NCBI GenBank assembly: GCA_947244325.1
Contig: CAMXJY010000005.1
Span: forward strand, 58,615 to 122,614
From: an uncultured Clostridium sp.
GTDB lineage: Bacteria > Bacillota > Clostridia > TANB77 > CAG-508
Reading direction: 5' to 3'
Length of the DNA: 64,000 nucleotides
Below the pieces are notes generated by a model. It did not search any database, was not told where the DNA came from, and was given only the letters and a program-made list of their open reading frames with translations. The position numbers and the translations under genes were made by a program. Below are positions 54,882 to 64,000 of the stretch, in pieces (position 1 is the first letter of the stretch; every line of letters begins with the position of its first letter).

Positions 54882-56252
54882 ATGAGTAATACAATAGCAG
54901 CAATTTCAACTGCACCAGGAATCGGTGGAATAGGAATAATTAGAATTAGTGGAGATGAATGTTTTAATGTTTTAGAAAAAATATTTAAACAAAAAAATCC
55001 ACAAAAAATAGAAGAAATAAAAGGTTATACAATAAAATTCGGAAATATTATAGATGAAAATAAAAATGTTATAGACGAAGTTTTAGTATCTTATTTTAAA
55101 GCTCCTAAAAGTTATACAACAGAAAATATGTGTGAAATAAATTCACATGGTGGAATTGTTATAATGAATAAAATACTAGATTTGTGCATAAGAAATGGTG
55201 CGGAAATGGCAGAACCAGGAGAATTTACAAAAAGAGCTTTTTTAAATGGAAGAATGGACTTATCACAAGCAGAAGCAGTTATTGATGTAATAAATGCTAA
55301 AACAGACAAAGAAGCAAAAATATCATTAGAGCAATTAGAAGGAAATCTTTCTCAAAAAATTACTCAAATAAGAAAAGTAATAATTTCTATTATGGCTGAT
55401 ATAGAAGCAACTATAGATTATCCAGAATATGATTTAGAAGAAGTTACAAATAGCAGAATTTTAAATACTTTAAATGAAGTTGATAAATTATTAATTTCTT
55501 TAGAAAATAGTTTTTATAATGGAAAAATATTAAGAGAAGGAATAAAAGTAGCAATAATAGGGAGACCGAATGCGGGAAAATCATCTTTATTAAATGTTAT
55601 TCTTAATGAAGAAAGAGCAATAGTGACAGATATTGAAGGAACAACAAGAGATACAATAGAAGAATATATATCTATTGATGGAGTACCATTAAAAATAATA
55701 GATACTGCAGGAATAAGAAATGCAAATGATGAAGTAGAAAAAATAGGTGTAGAAAAAGCTATAGAAATTTCAAAAAATAGTGATATTATAATAGCTATTT
55801 TTGATGTAAGTAGAGAAATTAATGAGGAAGATAAAAAGATATTAGATTTATTAAAAGATAAAAATGCAATAATATTATTAAATAAAATAGATTTAAAAAG
55901 AACAATAGAAAATAGTGCTTTTGAGGATTTAGACAAACCAATAATTAATATTTCAACTAAAACGAGAGAAGGAATAGATGAACTGTATAGTGAAATATCA
56001 AAAATGTTTAAATTAAAAGAAATTGCAAATGATGGTGAAACAATAGTAAGTAATGTGAGACATAAAAATATAATAATAAATTCAAGAAAGAATTTATTAA
56101 AAGCTAAAGAAACGATAGAAAACAATATGCCTATTGATATAATATCAACTTATTTAAAAGAAATTATTGAAGAATTAGGAAAAATAACTGGAGAAACTGT
56201 TACGGAAGATGTAATTGCGGAAATATTTTCAAAGTTTTGCTTAGGAAAATAA
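54882..56252 (+). CDS. mnmE: tRNA modification GTPase MnmE
   Basis: A 456-residue protein. It has an N-terminal tetrahydrofolate-binding domain (APGIGGIGIIRISG), helical domains, and an inserted Ras-like G domain with GRPNAGKSS, TTRDT, DTAGI and NKID motifs. The C-terminus CLGK is the catalytic cysteine motif. With MnmG it makes 5-carboxymethylaminomethyl-uridine at wobble U34. Confidence 0.97.
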   Translation: MSNTIAAISTAPGIGGIGIIRISGDECFNVLEKIFKQKNPQKIEEIKGYTIKFGNIIDENKNVIDEVLVSYFKAPKSYTTENMCEINSHGGIVIMNKILDLCIRNGAEMAEPGEFTKRAFLNGRMDLSQAEAVIDVINAKTDKEAKISLEQLEGNLSQKITQIRKVIISIMADIEATIDYPEYDLEEVTNSRILNTLNEVDKLLISLENSFYNGKILREGIKVAIIGRPNAGKSSLLNVILNEERAIVTDIEGTTRDTIEEYISIDGVPLKIIDTAGIRNANDEVEKIGVEKAIEISKNSDIIIAIFDVSREINEEDKKILDLLKDKNAIILLNKIDLKRTIENSAFEDLDKPIINISTKTREGIDELYSEISKMFKLKEIANDGETIVSNVRHKNIIINSRKNLLKAKETIENNMPIDIISTYLKEIIEELGKITGETVTEDVIAEIFSKFCLGK

Positions 56253-56256
56253 CAAT

Positions 56257-56272
56257 TGTTCCACGAAAAACA
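56257..56272. promoter_or_regulatory. parS-like site between mnmE and mnmG
   Basis: TGTTCCACGAAAAACA differs at three positions from the 16-bp parS consensus TGTTTCACGTGAAACA. The location near oriC and near parAB supports a ParB site, but the match is imperfect. Confidence 0.35.
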
Positions 56273-56464
56273 AAAATGAAAATAGCTGATGTATTAATGG
56301 ATGTAGATGGTTTTTATAATTAAAAATATTTAATACATACTATATAAAAAATATATGTAAATATAATTGTTTTAGAAAGGAATAAAAATATAAAGAATAT
56401 TAATATTTATATATATTGTTATAAAATATGAATAGATTATTTATTAAGAATGGAGAAAAATAAA

Positions 56465-58342
56465 ATGAAGTATGATGCTGGAAAATATGATATAGCAGTT
56501 ATTGGGGCAGGACATGCTGGTTGTGAAGCAGCTTTAGCGGCAGCAAGATTAGGAATGAAAACATTATTATTTTCTATTAGCTTAGAATGTATTGCAAATA
56601 TGCCATGTAATCCCCATATAGGTGGAACTTCTAAAGGGCACCTAGTAAGAGAAATAGATGCTTTAGGTGGAGAGATGGGGAAGAATATAGATAAAACTAT
56701 GATTCAATTAAGGATGCTTAATACATCAAAAGGTCCAGCAGTACATTCCTTAAGAGCACAAGCTGATAGAAAAAGATATCAAATGGAAATGAAGCATACT
56801 TTAGAAAAACAAGAAAACTTATATATAAAACAAGCAGAAATAGTTAATATTGAAGTAGATAAGAATAAAATTAAAGCTGTAGAGACTAATTTGGGAGCAA
56901 TATATCAAGTTGATAGTGTTATTTTAGCAACAGGTACATACCTTAAAGGAAAGATATTTATAGGTGAAACTTCATATGAAAGTGGACCAGATGGGGTAGC
57001 AGCAGCTAATAAATTATCAGAATGTTTAAAAAATCTAAATATAGATATACAAAGATTTAAGACAGGAACACCAGCTAGAATTAATAAAAATAGTATTGAT
57101 TTCTCAAAAATGGAAATTCAAGAAGGAGAAGATGGATTAGTTCCATTTTCTTTTGAAGATGAAACACCAAAGATAGAGCAGGTTCCTTGTTGGCTTACAT
57201 ATACAAATGAAAAAACACATGAAATAATTAGAGCAAATTTACATAGGTCACCGCTATATGCAGGATTAATAGAAGGAACAGGTCCTAGATATTGTCCATC
57301 TATTGAAGATAAAGTTGTAAGATTTGCCGATAAAGAAAGACATCAAATATTTGTAGAACCAATAGGATTGGATACAGATGAAATGTATATACAAGGGATG
57401 AGCTCATCACTTCCAGAAGATGTACAAATTGCAATGTATAGAACTTTACCTGGGTTAGAAAATGCAGAATTTACAAGACCAGCATATGCTATTGAATATG
57501 ATTCAATAGAACCTTCTCAACTAAAGAGTACATTGGAATTAAAAACTATAAGCGGAATGTTTTTTGCAGGACAAATAAATGGAACTTCAGGATATGAAGA
57601 AGCAGCGTGTCAAGGATTAATAGCTGGAATAAATGCAGTTCAAAAAATAAAGGGAAAAGAACCAGTTATATTAGATAGATCAGATGCATATATAGGTGTT
57701 TTAATTGATGATATAGTAACAAAAAGTACATTAGAACCATACAGAATGATGACTTCTAGAGCAGAATACAGACTTCTTTTAAGACAAGATAATGCAGATT
57801 TAAGGCTTACTGAAATTGGACATGATGTAGGTTTGATTTCTGATGAAAGATATAACAGATTTTTAGAGAAAAAGAAAAAAATAGAAGAAGAAATAGAGAG
57901 ATTAAATACTACAAATGTTAAACCTAATGAAGAAACAAATGAATTTTTAAAAAGTCAAGGAACTACTGAAATAACTGTGGGAATGAAACTTTCAGAATTG
58001 TTAAAAAGAACAGAAATAACATATGATTCTTTAAAAGTATTAGATAAAAAAAGACCTGAGTTAGATAAACAAGTTATAGAAGAAGTTGAAATCATGATAA
58101 AATATGATGGATATATAAATATGCAGAAAAAGCAAGTAGAAGGATTTAAGAAATTAGAGAAAAAATTATTACCAGAAGAGATTGATTATAATCAAATAAA
58201 AGGAATTAGATTAGAAGCAAGACAAAAATTGAATAAGTATAAACCATATTCAATAGGTCAAGCATCAAGAATATCAGGAGTATCACCAGCAGATATATCA
58301 GTATTATTAATATATTTAGAGCAATATAAAAAGAATAAATAA
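56465..58342 (+). CDS. mnmG: tRNA uridine-5-carboxymethylaminomethyl enzyme MnmG (GidA)
   Basis: About 625 residues from ATG 56465 (SD GGAGAAA), five codons inside the longest frame. FAD motif [17 protein letters not shown] at the start, the [22 protein letters not shown] block and the C-terminal MnmE-binding helical region. Partner of MnmE. Confidence 0.97.
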   Translation: MKYDAGKYDIAVIGAGHAGCEAALAAARLGMKTLLFSISLECIANMPCNPHIGGTSKGHLVREIDALGGEMGKNIDKTMIQLRMLNTSKGPAVHSLRAQADRKRYQMEMKHTLEKQENLYIKQAEIVNIEVDKNKIKAVETNLGAIYQVDSVILATGTYLKGKIFIGETSYESGPDGVAAANKLSECLKNLNIDIQRFKTGTPARINKNSIDFSKMEIQEGEDGLVPFSFEDETPKIEQVPCWLTYTNEKTHEIIRANLHRSPLYAGLIEGTGPRYCPSIEDKVVRFADKERHQIFVEPIGLDTDEMYIQGMSSSLPEDVQIAMYRTLPGLENAEFTRPAYAIEYDSIEPSQLKSTLELKTISGMFFAGQINGTSGYEEAACQGLIAGINAVQKIKGKEPVILDRSDAYIGVLIDDIVTKSTLEPYRMMTSRAEYRLLLRQDNADLRLTEIGHDVGLISDERYNRFLEKKKKIEEEIERLNTTNVKPNEETNEFLKSQGTTEITVGMKLSELLKRTEITYDSLKVLDKKRPELDKQVIEEVEIMIKYDGYINMQKKQVEGFKKLEKKLLPEEIDYNQIKGIRLEARQKLNKYKPYSIGQASRISGVSPADISVLLIYLEQYKKNK

Positions 58343-58392
58343 AATTTAATAAGAATATGCAAAGATTTTTATAAAAGAAATTAGGAGAAGAT

Positions 58393-59655
58393 ATGTCAGT
58401 AAAAGTAACATATTTTGTGCATGGCACAACATTGGATAACATTGAACATAAATCAACAGGATGGCTAGATGGAGAATTATCTGAAAAAGGTATAAAACAA
58501 AGCATTTTGCTTAGAGATCAAATTAATATAGAAGATTATGATATAGTTTTTTGTTCTGATTTAAAAAGAGCAATTGATTCTGCAAATCTTACCTTTAAAG
58601 ATAGAATAAAAATAGTCGAAGATAAAAGATTAAGAGAATGTAATTATGGAAGTTTAAATGGAAAAGACTCTTCTTTAGTAAAATATGAAGAACATATTAA
58701 AGAAGAATTTCCTGAAGGAGAATCTTTAATAGATGTAGAAAAAAGAATAAAAGATTTTTGTGATTTTTTGATAGAAAGCTATGATGGGAAAAATGTTGCG
58801 ATTGTAGCACATAAAGCACCGCAAATGGCTTTTCAAGTAATTACAGAAGGTAAAACATGGGAAGATGTAATAGAGAATGATTGGAGAAAAACAAAGTCTT
58901 GGCAACCAGGTTGGATATATAATGTTTGTGATAAAATGAATATAGAAGAATTTAAGAAAGTGTTTATAGAAGAAGCTAAAAAAAATAATATATATATTAA
59001 TGAAGAAAAGTTAGATTGCTTTTATGAATATATGCAAGGAATATTAGAATGGAATGATAAAGTTAACTTAACAGCTATAACAAATGAAAAAATGTTTATC
59101 GTGAAACATTTTATAGATTCGCTTACAGTCAACAAGTATTTAGAAGATTGTAATAGTATAATTGATATAGGAACAGGAGCAGGATTTCCAGGAATACCAC
59201 TAAAAATATTAAATGAAAATACAAAATTTACATTAATTGATTCAGTAAATAAAAAATTAAATGTAATAAGAGATATAAATGATAAATTAAAATTAAATAG
59301 TTTGGAAATAATTCATACTAGAGCAGAAGATTTAGCAAATAATAAAGAATATAGAGAAATGTATGACATAGCAACAACAAGAGCTGTTTCAAATTTATCA
59401 ACAATAGTTGAATATATGTTACCATTTGTGAAAGTAAATGGATTAGCAATTTGTATGAAAGGACCAAATTATCAAGAGGAATTAGAAGAAGGAAAAAAAG
59501 CTATAGAAGTTTTAGGTGGAAAAATAGAAAAGATAGAAACAGTAAAAGTAGATAATGAATTAGAAAGAAATTTAATAATTATAAGAAAGATAAATAAAAC
59601 ACCAAATAAATATCCAAGAGGGCAGGGGAAGCCTTTAAAAGAGCCAATAAGATAA
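58393..59655 (+). CDS. rsmG: fusion: histidine-phosphatase-family domain + RsmG 16S rRNA methyltransferase
   Basis: A 420-residue protein. Residues 1-185 are a histidine phosphatase-superfamily domain with a variant entry motif (YFVHGTTLDN), LRECNYGSLNG and the second histidine in VAHKAPQ. From about residue 186 (MNIEEFKKVFIEEA) an entire RsmG follows: DKVNLTAI, the SAM motif IGTGAGFPGIPL and TRAVSNLSTIVEY. RsmG methylates G527 N7 of 16S rRNA. No stop or SD lies at the junction, so this reads as a true fusion. RsmG alone is in its normal position before parA. Confidence 0.88.
   Translation: MSVKVTYFVHGTTLDNIEHKSTGWLDGELSEKGIKQSILLRDQINIEDYDIVFCSDLKRAIDSANLTFKDRIKIVEDKRLRECNYGSLNGKDSSLVKYEEHIKEEFPEGESLIDVEKRIKDFCDFLIESYDGKNVAIVAHKAPQMAFQVITEGKTWEDVIENDWRKTKSWQPGWIYNVCDKMNIEEFKKVFIEEAKKNNIYINEEKLDCFYEYMQGILEWNDKVNLTAITNEKMFIVKHFIDSLTVNKYLEDCNSIIDIGTGAGFPGIPLKILNENTKFTLIDSVNKKLNVIRDINDKLKLNSLEIIHTRAEDLANNKEYREMYDIATTRAVSNLSTIVEYMLPFVKVNGLAICMKGPNYQEELEEGKKAIEVLGGKIEKIETVKVDNELERNLIIIRKINKTPNKYPRGQGKPLKEPIR
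59093..59108. promoter_or_regulatory. parS-like site inside rsmG
   Basis: TGTTTATCGTGAAACA matches 14 of 16 positions of the parS consensus, about 0.9 kb upstream of parA. It is the best parS candidate in this window. Confidence 0.5.
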
Positions 59656-59680
59656 AAATGTTCCACAAGGAACATTTTTT
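59654..59680 (+). terminator. rsmG terminator with parS-like core
   Basis: AAAATGTTCC and GGAACATTTT around ACAA, followed by TTG: an intrinsic terminator just after the stop. The core TGTTCCACAAGGAACA (59659-59674) is also two mismatches from the parS variant TGTTCCACGTGGAACA, so it may be both. Confidence 0.75.
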
Positions 59681-59942
59681 GTTTATTAGGAAAGTTCTTT
59701 GAACTTCCTAATAAATAAAGGCTTTGCCAATATGTGTACATTTCTTAGCTGTGCGAATGCAATGAGCTACAGATAAGTTATGCACGTAGAACAAAGACGT
59801 GGACATTTGCAATAAGTTTTTTATTTTGCAATTTTCATAATGTCCACTTTGGTTCTTTAGAAAGTATTACATATAGGATTATTTATTATAAAAAATATCA
59901 TATTTTTATAGTTTTTTATATAAAAAATGAATAGTAAAAGCA
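59681..59942. other. intergenic region with a long imperfect hairpin
   Basis: Between rsmG and parA. A short hairpin (AGGAA.GTTC/GAACTTCCT near 59688-59710) is followed by a long imperfect stem at 59788-59856: AGAAC-AAAG-GTGGACATT on the left and AATGTCCAC-TTTG-GTTCT on the right, with an inner TTGCAA/TTGCAA pair. The base composition is less A/T-extreme than nearby spacers. It may encode a structured RNA; no known family is recognised. Confidence 0.4.
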
Positions 59943-59971
59943 TTGACATATAATAAAAAATTTTATATTAT
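59943..59971 (+). promoter_or_regulatory. parAB promoter
   Basis: TTGACA (59943-59948), 17-base spacer, TATTAT (59966-59971), about 30 bases before parA. Confidence 0.8.
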
Positions 59972-60001
59972 TATAAGGTAAAAATAAAGGAGGAATATGC
60001 T

Positions 60002-60793
60002 TTGGGAAAAATAATTGCAGTAGCTAATCAAAAAGGTGGAGTTGGAAAGACTACAACAGCAGTAAATATAAGCACAATATTAGCAAAAAGAGGAAAAAAA
60101 GTAATGTTAATTGATGCAGATCCTCAAGGTAATGCATCAAGTGGTTTGGGACTAGAAAAAGAAGTAGAAAATTCATTATATGATGTGTTAATAAATGATA
60201 CAGAAATTAACAAAACATTACAAAATACAGGCATAAAGAATTTAAAAGTATGTCCTTCTAATATGAGTCTTGCAGGAGCTGAAGTAGAACTTGTTTCACA
60301 AATGTCAAGAGAACAAAGATTAAAAGAGAAGATAGATGAGATAAGAGATGAATATGATTATATATTAATTGACTGTCCTCCATCATTAGGATTAATAACC
60401 TTGAATGCTTTTACAGCATCAAATTCAGTATTAATTCCAGTACAATGCGAGTATTATGCTTTAGAAGGTTTAGGACAACTATTAAATACAATAAATTTAG
60501 TAAAAAAACATCTAAATAAACAATTAGAAATAGAAGGAGCTGTTCTTACAATGTATGATATGAGAACAAATCTTTCAAATCAAGTAGTAAGAGAAGTAAA
60601 AAGATATTTTGGAGATAAAGTTTATAAAACGGTAATTCCTAGAAATATAAAGCTTAGTGAAGCACCAAGTTATGGATTACCAATAACTTTATATGATGAA
60701 AAGTCAAAAGGTGCTAGAGCATATGAAAAACTTGCACGAGAAATTATAAAAAATGATGAAGCTCGTAAAGCGGAACAAGATAAGGAGGAATAG
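60002..60793 (+). CDS. parA: chromosome partitioning ATPase ParA/Soj
   Basis: A 263-residue protein starting at TTG 60002 with AGGAGG 8 bases upstream. Deviant Walker A KGGVGKTT (residues 11-18), LIDADPQGNAS and DYILIDCPPSLG. It works with ParB at parS; in Bacillus Soj also regulates DnaA. It ends in TAG, 2 bases before parB. Confidence 0.95.
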   Translation: MGKIIAVANQKGGVGKTTTAVNISTILAKRGKKVMLIDADPQGNASSGLGLEKEVENSLYDVLINDTEINKTLQNTGIKNLKVCPSNMSLAGAEVELVSQMSREQRLKEKIDEIRDEYDYILIDCPPSLGLITLNAFTASNSVLIPVQCEYYALEGLGQLLNTINLVKKHLNKQLEIEGAVLTMYDMRTNLSNQVVREVKRYFGDKVYKTVIPRNIKLSEAPSYGLPITLYDEKSKGARAYEKLAREIIKNDEARKAEQDKEE

Positions 60794-60795
60794 TT

Positions 60796-61644
60796 ATGGC
60801 AGTAAAAAAGACAGGTTTAGGAAAAGGTTTAGATGCATTATTTAGTACTCCATTAATGGAAATGGAAGAAAATAATAGTAATGATGTTGTAAGAAACCTA
60901 AAAGTAAATGAAATAGAACCTAATAAAGCACAAGCAAGAAAAATATTTGATGATGAAGCAATAGAAGATTTAGCTAGTTCTATAAAGGAATATGGAGTAA
61001 TTCAACCAATAATAGTAAGCAAAAAGAATGGATTTTATGAAATAATTGCTGGAGAAAGAAGATGGAGAGCATCAAAAAGAGCTGGATTAGAAGAAATACC
61101 AGCAATAGTAAGAACGGATGATGAGCAAAGAAATAAAGAAATATCATTAATAGAAAATATACAAAGAGAAGACTTAAATCCTATTGAAAAAGCAAGAGGA
61201 ATAAAGCTTTTAATGGATGATTATAATTTAACTCAAGCTAAAGTTGCTGATAAATTAGGAAAAAGTAGAAGTAGTATAGCTAACACAGTAAGAATATTAA
61301 ATCTTGATGAAAGAGTAATAAATTTAGCATTAGAGGGCAAACTAACAGAAGGACATTGCAAATCATTAATGTCTATTGAAGATCCAGAAAGACAGTATAA
61401 AATGGCATGTTATATTATAGAATCAGGTGATTCTGTAAGAGAAGCTGAAAAGAAAATGCAAGTTAGAAAAAAAGTAAATAAGAAAAACGATAAATACATA
61501 CCAATATATAGAGATATAGAAAATACATTTCAAGATTTTTTCGGAACAAAAGTTAAATTAGATGCTGGAGAAAGAAAAGGTAAAATAATTATTCAATATA
61601 GCTCTAATGACGATTTAGAGAGAATTCTAGGATTAATAAAATAA
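60796..61644 (+). CDS. parB: chromosome partitioning protein ParB/Spo0J
   Basis: A 282-residue protein with N-terminal KKTGLGKGLDALF (ParA-stimulating), a CTP-binding ParB/Srx domain with GERRWRASKRAGL, the HTH LTQAKVADKLGKSRSSIANTVRIL that reads parS, and a C-terminal dimerisation region. It spreads from parS as a CTP-dependent clamp. Confidence 0.95.
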   Translation: MAVKKTGLGKGLDALFSTPLMEMEENNSNDVVRNLKVNEIEPNKAQARKIFDDEAIEDLASSIKEYGVIQPIIVSKKNGFYEIIAGERRWRASKRAGLEEIPAIVRTDDEQRNKEISLIENIQREDLNPIEKARGIKLLMDDYNLTQAKVADKLGKSRSSIANTVRILNLDERVINLALEGKLTEGHCKSLMSIEDPERQYKMACYIIESGDSVREAEKKMQVRKKVNKKNDKYIPIYRDIENTFQDFFGTKVKLDAGERKGKIIIQYSSNDDLERILGLIK

Positions 61645-61657
61645 GGATGTGATTGAT

Positions 61658-62179
61658 ATGGAGAGTTTTTTAGAATATATAAAAACTGATGAGTTTTTAT
61701 TAGTATTATTTATAGTTAATATAGTAATAGGTATATTATTACTAATCAATTTAATACTTACAATAGGAACAAACATAAAATATGTTAGATTTATGAAAAA
61801 ATTAGGTCACGGAAATAACTTAGACGAGATGTTAAAAACATATTTAGCTGAAGTAAAAGAAATTAAAAAAGATAATTATGAAATAAAGGCTTATTATACG
61901 AAACTAGATAGTGATATAGCATCATGTATTCAAAAAGTAGGATTAGTACGATATAATGCATTTAAAGACGTAGGAAGCGATTTAAGCTTTGCTGTAGCAT
62001 TATTAGATAGAGATAATAATGGAGTAGTATTTAATGGTTTATATGGTTCAGAATCATCAAATATATATGCAAAGCCAATAAGAGATGGAGCTTCAAAATA
62101 TCAACTATCAGAAGAAGAAAGAGATGCTTTGGAAATTGCAGAACAAAGTAAAAACTTTCTTGCAAAACGTAAAAATTAG
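61658..62179 (+). CDS. DUF4446-family membrane-anchored protein
   Basis: About 173 residues from ATG 61658 (AAGGA 10 bases upstream; the GTG at 61649 is too close). One N-terminal transmembrane helix (LFIVNIVIGILLLINLILTI), a helical linker, then the conserved VGLVRYNAFKDVGSDLSFAVALLDRDNNGVV block of DUF4446, always found next to parB in Clostridia. Function unknown; often proposed to be linked to segregation by position only. Confidence 0.85.
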   Translation: MESFLEYIKTDEFLLVLFIVNIVIGILLLINLILTIGTNIKYVRFMKKLGHGNNLDEMLKTYLAEVKEIKKDNYEIKAYYTKLDSDIASCIQKVGLVRYNAFKDVGSDLSFAVALLDRDNNGVVFNGLYGSESSNIYAKPIRDGASKYQLSEEERDALEIAEQSKNFLAKRKN

Positions 62180-62211
62180 AAAAATAGCTAAAATAAAGGT
62201 TTAAGAGAAAT

Positions 62212-62240
62212 TTTAATTAAAAAGTTTCTCTTATTTTTTT
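62212..62240 (+). terminator. terminator of the parAB operon
   Basis: TAAGAGAAA and TTTCTCTTA (62212-62220, 62225-62233) followed by TTTTTTT. A second perfect repeat, AAAAAGCTTGA/TCAAGCTTTTT (62253-62278, TATA loop), lies just downstream. Confidence 0.85.
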
Positions 62241-62278
62241 ATCCACAAACGAAAAAAGCTTGATATATCAAGCTTTTT

Positions 62279-62957
62279 AAAATAAGTTAACAAAAACATA
62301 AAAAAACATGAAAATGGGATAGTTTTACTGAAAAAAAATAAAAAATAAGTGCAAAATAATTAAAATAAACAAAAATAATAAAAAAATAGAAAATAAAATT
62401 AAAAAAGTAAAAAATAAAAAGTAGATAAATCAAGAAGTTTAGGATGTGGATAAAATAAATTATTAAAAATTCTTAAATATTTTGAAATTTAAAAAAATTA
62501 AGATAAAAATTAAACAAGTTAATAAAAATGCAAAATAAAAGACGATTAAAAAATGCAAAATAGAAAAAAATTTATAAGAAATTTACAAAAAAATATAAAA
62601 CTATATAAATAAATACGAAAAAAATAGGAAATAATAAAAATATTACTCAGAAATATTTAGAAAAAATAGAAGTGGAAAACTAGTATAAGTATTGAAAAAT
62701 AAACCAAAAGTAATTTTTTTCATTTTATAATAATAATATATTGTATAAAATTGGAATAATAAAAATTTATAGAAAAAGTTTTATATAAATAAAATAATAA
62801 ATATTAATTAGTAGTGTTATTCTATATAAAATAATTAATTAATCTTAGCCAATAAAAAATAAAAGTAATTTTTAAATAGTTAAATAAATTAGTTGGTCAA
62901 ATAAAAAAGTAAATGAAATTTTAAATAAATTAATTTGCAAAATAATTTATTTTTGTG
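62279..62957. other. gene-free, extremely A/T-rich region
   Basis: About 680 bases of nearly pure A/T with A-runs and no SD-linked frame of any length. No RNA motif, promoter pair or long inverted repeat was recognised except the tRNA promoter at its right edge. It may be structural DNA near the origin. Confidence 0.6.
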
Positions 62958-62987
62958 TTGACAAATATGCTAAAAATATGCTAATAT
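62958..62987 (+). promoter_or_regulatory. promoter of the tRNA-Ser genes
   Basis: TTGACA (62958-62963), 18-base spacer, TAATAT (62982-62987), about 25 bases before tRNA-Ser. Confidence 0.8.
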
Positions 62988-63017
62988 ATATGTGTTGTTA
63001 AATAAACAGCAACCAAT

Positions 63018-63111
<94 letters not shown>

Positions 63112-63112
63112 A

Positions 63113-63152
63113 AAACGGAAGCCAAAGTTAATATGTTTTGCTTCCGTTTTTA
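63113..63152 (+). terminator. terminator after tRNA-Ser(UGA)
   Basis: AAAACGGAAGC and GCTTCCGTTTT arms with an A/T loop, followed by TAAATAT. Confidence 0.85.
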
Positions 63153-63178
63153 AATATATTTTATAAAAGAGAGCATTT

Positions 63179-63271
63179 GGAGATTTACCCAAGTGGTTGA
63201 AGGGGACGGTTTGCTAAACCGTTAGGGTTGCGTAAGTGGCCGCGAGGGTTCAAATCCCTCAATCTCCGCCA
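63179..63271 (+). tRNA. tRNA-Ser(GCU)
   Basis: A 93-nt tRNA with acceptor GGAGATT/AATCTCC, anticodon GCT in loop TTGCTAA, a long variable arm, T loop TTCAAAT and encoded CCA (63269-63271). Confidence 0.95.
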
Positions 63272-63273
63272 AA

Positions 63274-63312
63274 GGCATCTAATTAGTAAAATTAGATGTC
63301 TTTTAATTTTTT
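63274..63312 (+). terminator. terminator after tRNA-Ser(GCU)
   Basis: GGCATCTAATT and AATTAGATGTC arms around AGTAA, followed by TTTTAATTTTTT. Confidence 0.85.
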
Positions 63313-63487
63313 ATATAAGAGTTTTTTATAAAAATGAGTGCAGCGTTCAAAATTAGAAATGCTGCATTTTGTTTTTTTATGAATGAATTATATTAATTAA
63401 AAATAAAAAATACCTTATTTTTTATTTTCACGAGTTGAAGTTGTAAAAATAATAAGTAAATATAAAGATTGATAAAATAAATATTAA

Positions 63488-63757
63488 AATAATAGTCAAT
63501 AAAAATAAATATAAAATAATAATTATAAAATTAAATAATAAAAAATAAATATTAAAATAATAATTATAAAATTAAATAGTAAAAAAATAAATATGAAAAT
63601 AATAATCAATAAAATTAAATAGTAAAAAAATAAATATGAAAATAATAATTATAAAATTAAATAATAAAAAATAAATATGAAAATAATAATTATAAAATTA
63701 AATAATAATAAATATTAAAATAATAATTATTTAATATTAAATAATAAAAAAATATGA
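63488..63757. repeat. A/T-only tandem repeat, unit about 37-43 bp, roughly 6-7 copies
   Basis: Each unit begins AATAATAATTATAAAATTAA and continues with variable A-runs to AAATAT(T/G)AA. Copies differ by small indels and rare G/C substitutions. It has no coding potential and resembles slipped-strand minisatellite growth. Confidence 0.7.
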
Positions 63758-64000
63758 GGAAATAAGTATATATAATTCTATATTAATAGGTATAAAAAAT
63801 GTTAATTTCAAATAAGAAATTTTATAAAAATTAAGAAAAATACTTTGTAAGAATTAATGTTTTTATAACTAAATTAAAGATAATGATTGACAAAAAAACA
63901 ATAAAATGTTGATTTCGCTTTTTTATTCATATAAAAGAGGTAATAGCTTGGGAAATAATAAGTTCAAAAGTATAAGTTTTATAAAAATATGTTAAATTCA

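Noticed and set aside
63488..63757. CRISPR array
   Set aside because: Units are contiguous A/T-only minisatellite copies without unique spacers, and no cas gene is present.

Overview
The window is about 64 kb of very AT-rich DNA around the chromosomal replication origin of a low-GC Gram-positive bacterium. It is most likely an uncultured member of the Clostridia (Bacillota). The evidence is the order rnpA-rpmH-oriC-dnaA-dnaN-recF-remB-gyrB, mnmE-mnmG-rsmG-parA-parB on the other side, a spoIIR homologue, a Spo0A-like DNA-binding domain, strong purine-rich Shine-Dalgarno (SD) sequences and sigma-A type promoters. Most genes point away from oriC (near 51.9-52.3 kb), as expected for leading-strand bias. 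Species cannot be named from the sequence alone.

Layout. 1-5.7 kb: J-domain protein, short-chain dehydrogenase, a GtrII-type glucosyltransferase broken by an amber codon, a FAD/Rieske oxidoreductase and a MATE-like membrane protein. 5.9-10.6 kb: an accessory patch with small HTH regulators, a Spo0A C-terminal-like protein, a foreign-looking secreted protein, an ECF sigma/DUF4179 anti-sigma pair, a duplicated ribbon-helix-helix-like protein and an HNH protein. 10.6-11.3 kb: a tRNA operon Lys-Glu-Thr in which tRNA-Thr(UGU) is interrupted by a complete small group I intron. 11.4-22.7 kb: a fused UDP-sugar pyrophosphorylase/phosphoglucomutase, spoIIR, murA, walJ, tex and an ABC-F protein, with two tiny hydrophobic-peptide loci between them; one has the architecture of a type I toxin-antitoxin. 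22.8-29 kb: unrecognised cytoplasmic, partly coiled-coil proteins, then pcrA.

31.6-44.9 kb holds a type IV secretion-like gene set in two operons. The plus-strand operon encodes a small membrane protein, a VirD4/TraG-like coupling ATPase, a VirB2-like pilin, a VirB6/TrbL-like protein and a VirB3/PrgI-like protein. The minus-strand operon encodes a VirB4 split into N- and C-terminal proteins and a CpaE/TadZ-like ATPase. dnaD, a frameshifted dnaI-like loader gene, gyrA and an unknown gene lie between the operons. No relaxase, integrase or attachment repeats are visible, so this looks like a resident secretion machine rather than an obvious integrative element.

45.5-62.2 kb: the oriC core and the ribosomal/membrane-insertion/tRNA-modification/partition genes, with a histidine-phosphatase-RsmG fusion and parS-like sites. 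62.2-64 kb: extremely AT-rich DNA, two tRNA-Ser genes and an AT-rich tandem repeat.

Two cross-cutting points: several genes with excellent SD sequences seem to lack ATG/GTG/TTG and may start at ATT or ATA, and three genes are interrupted by single-base events that need checking against reads.
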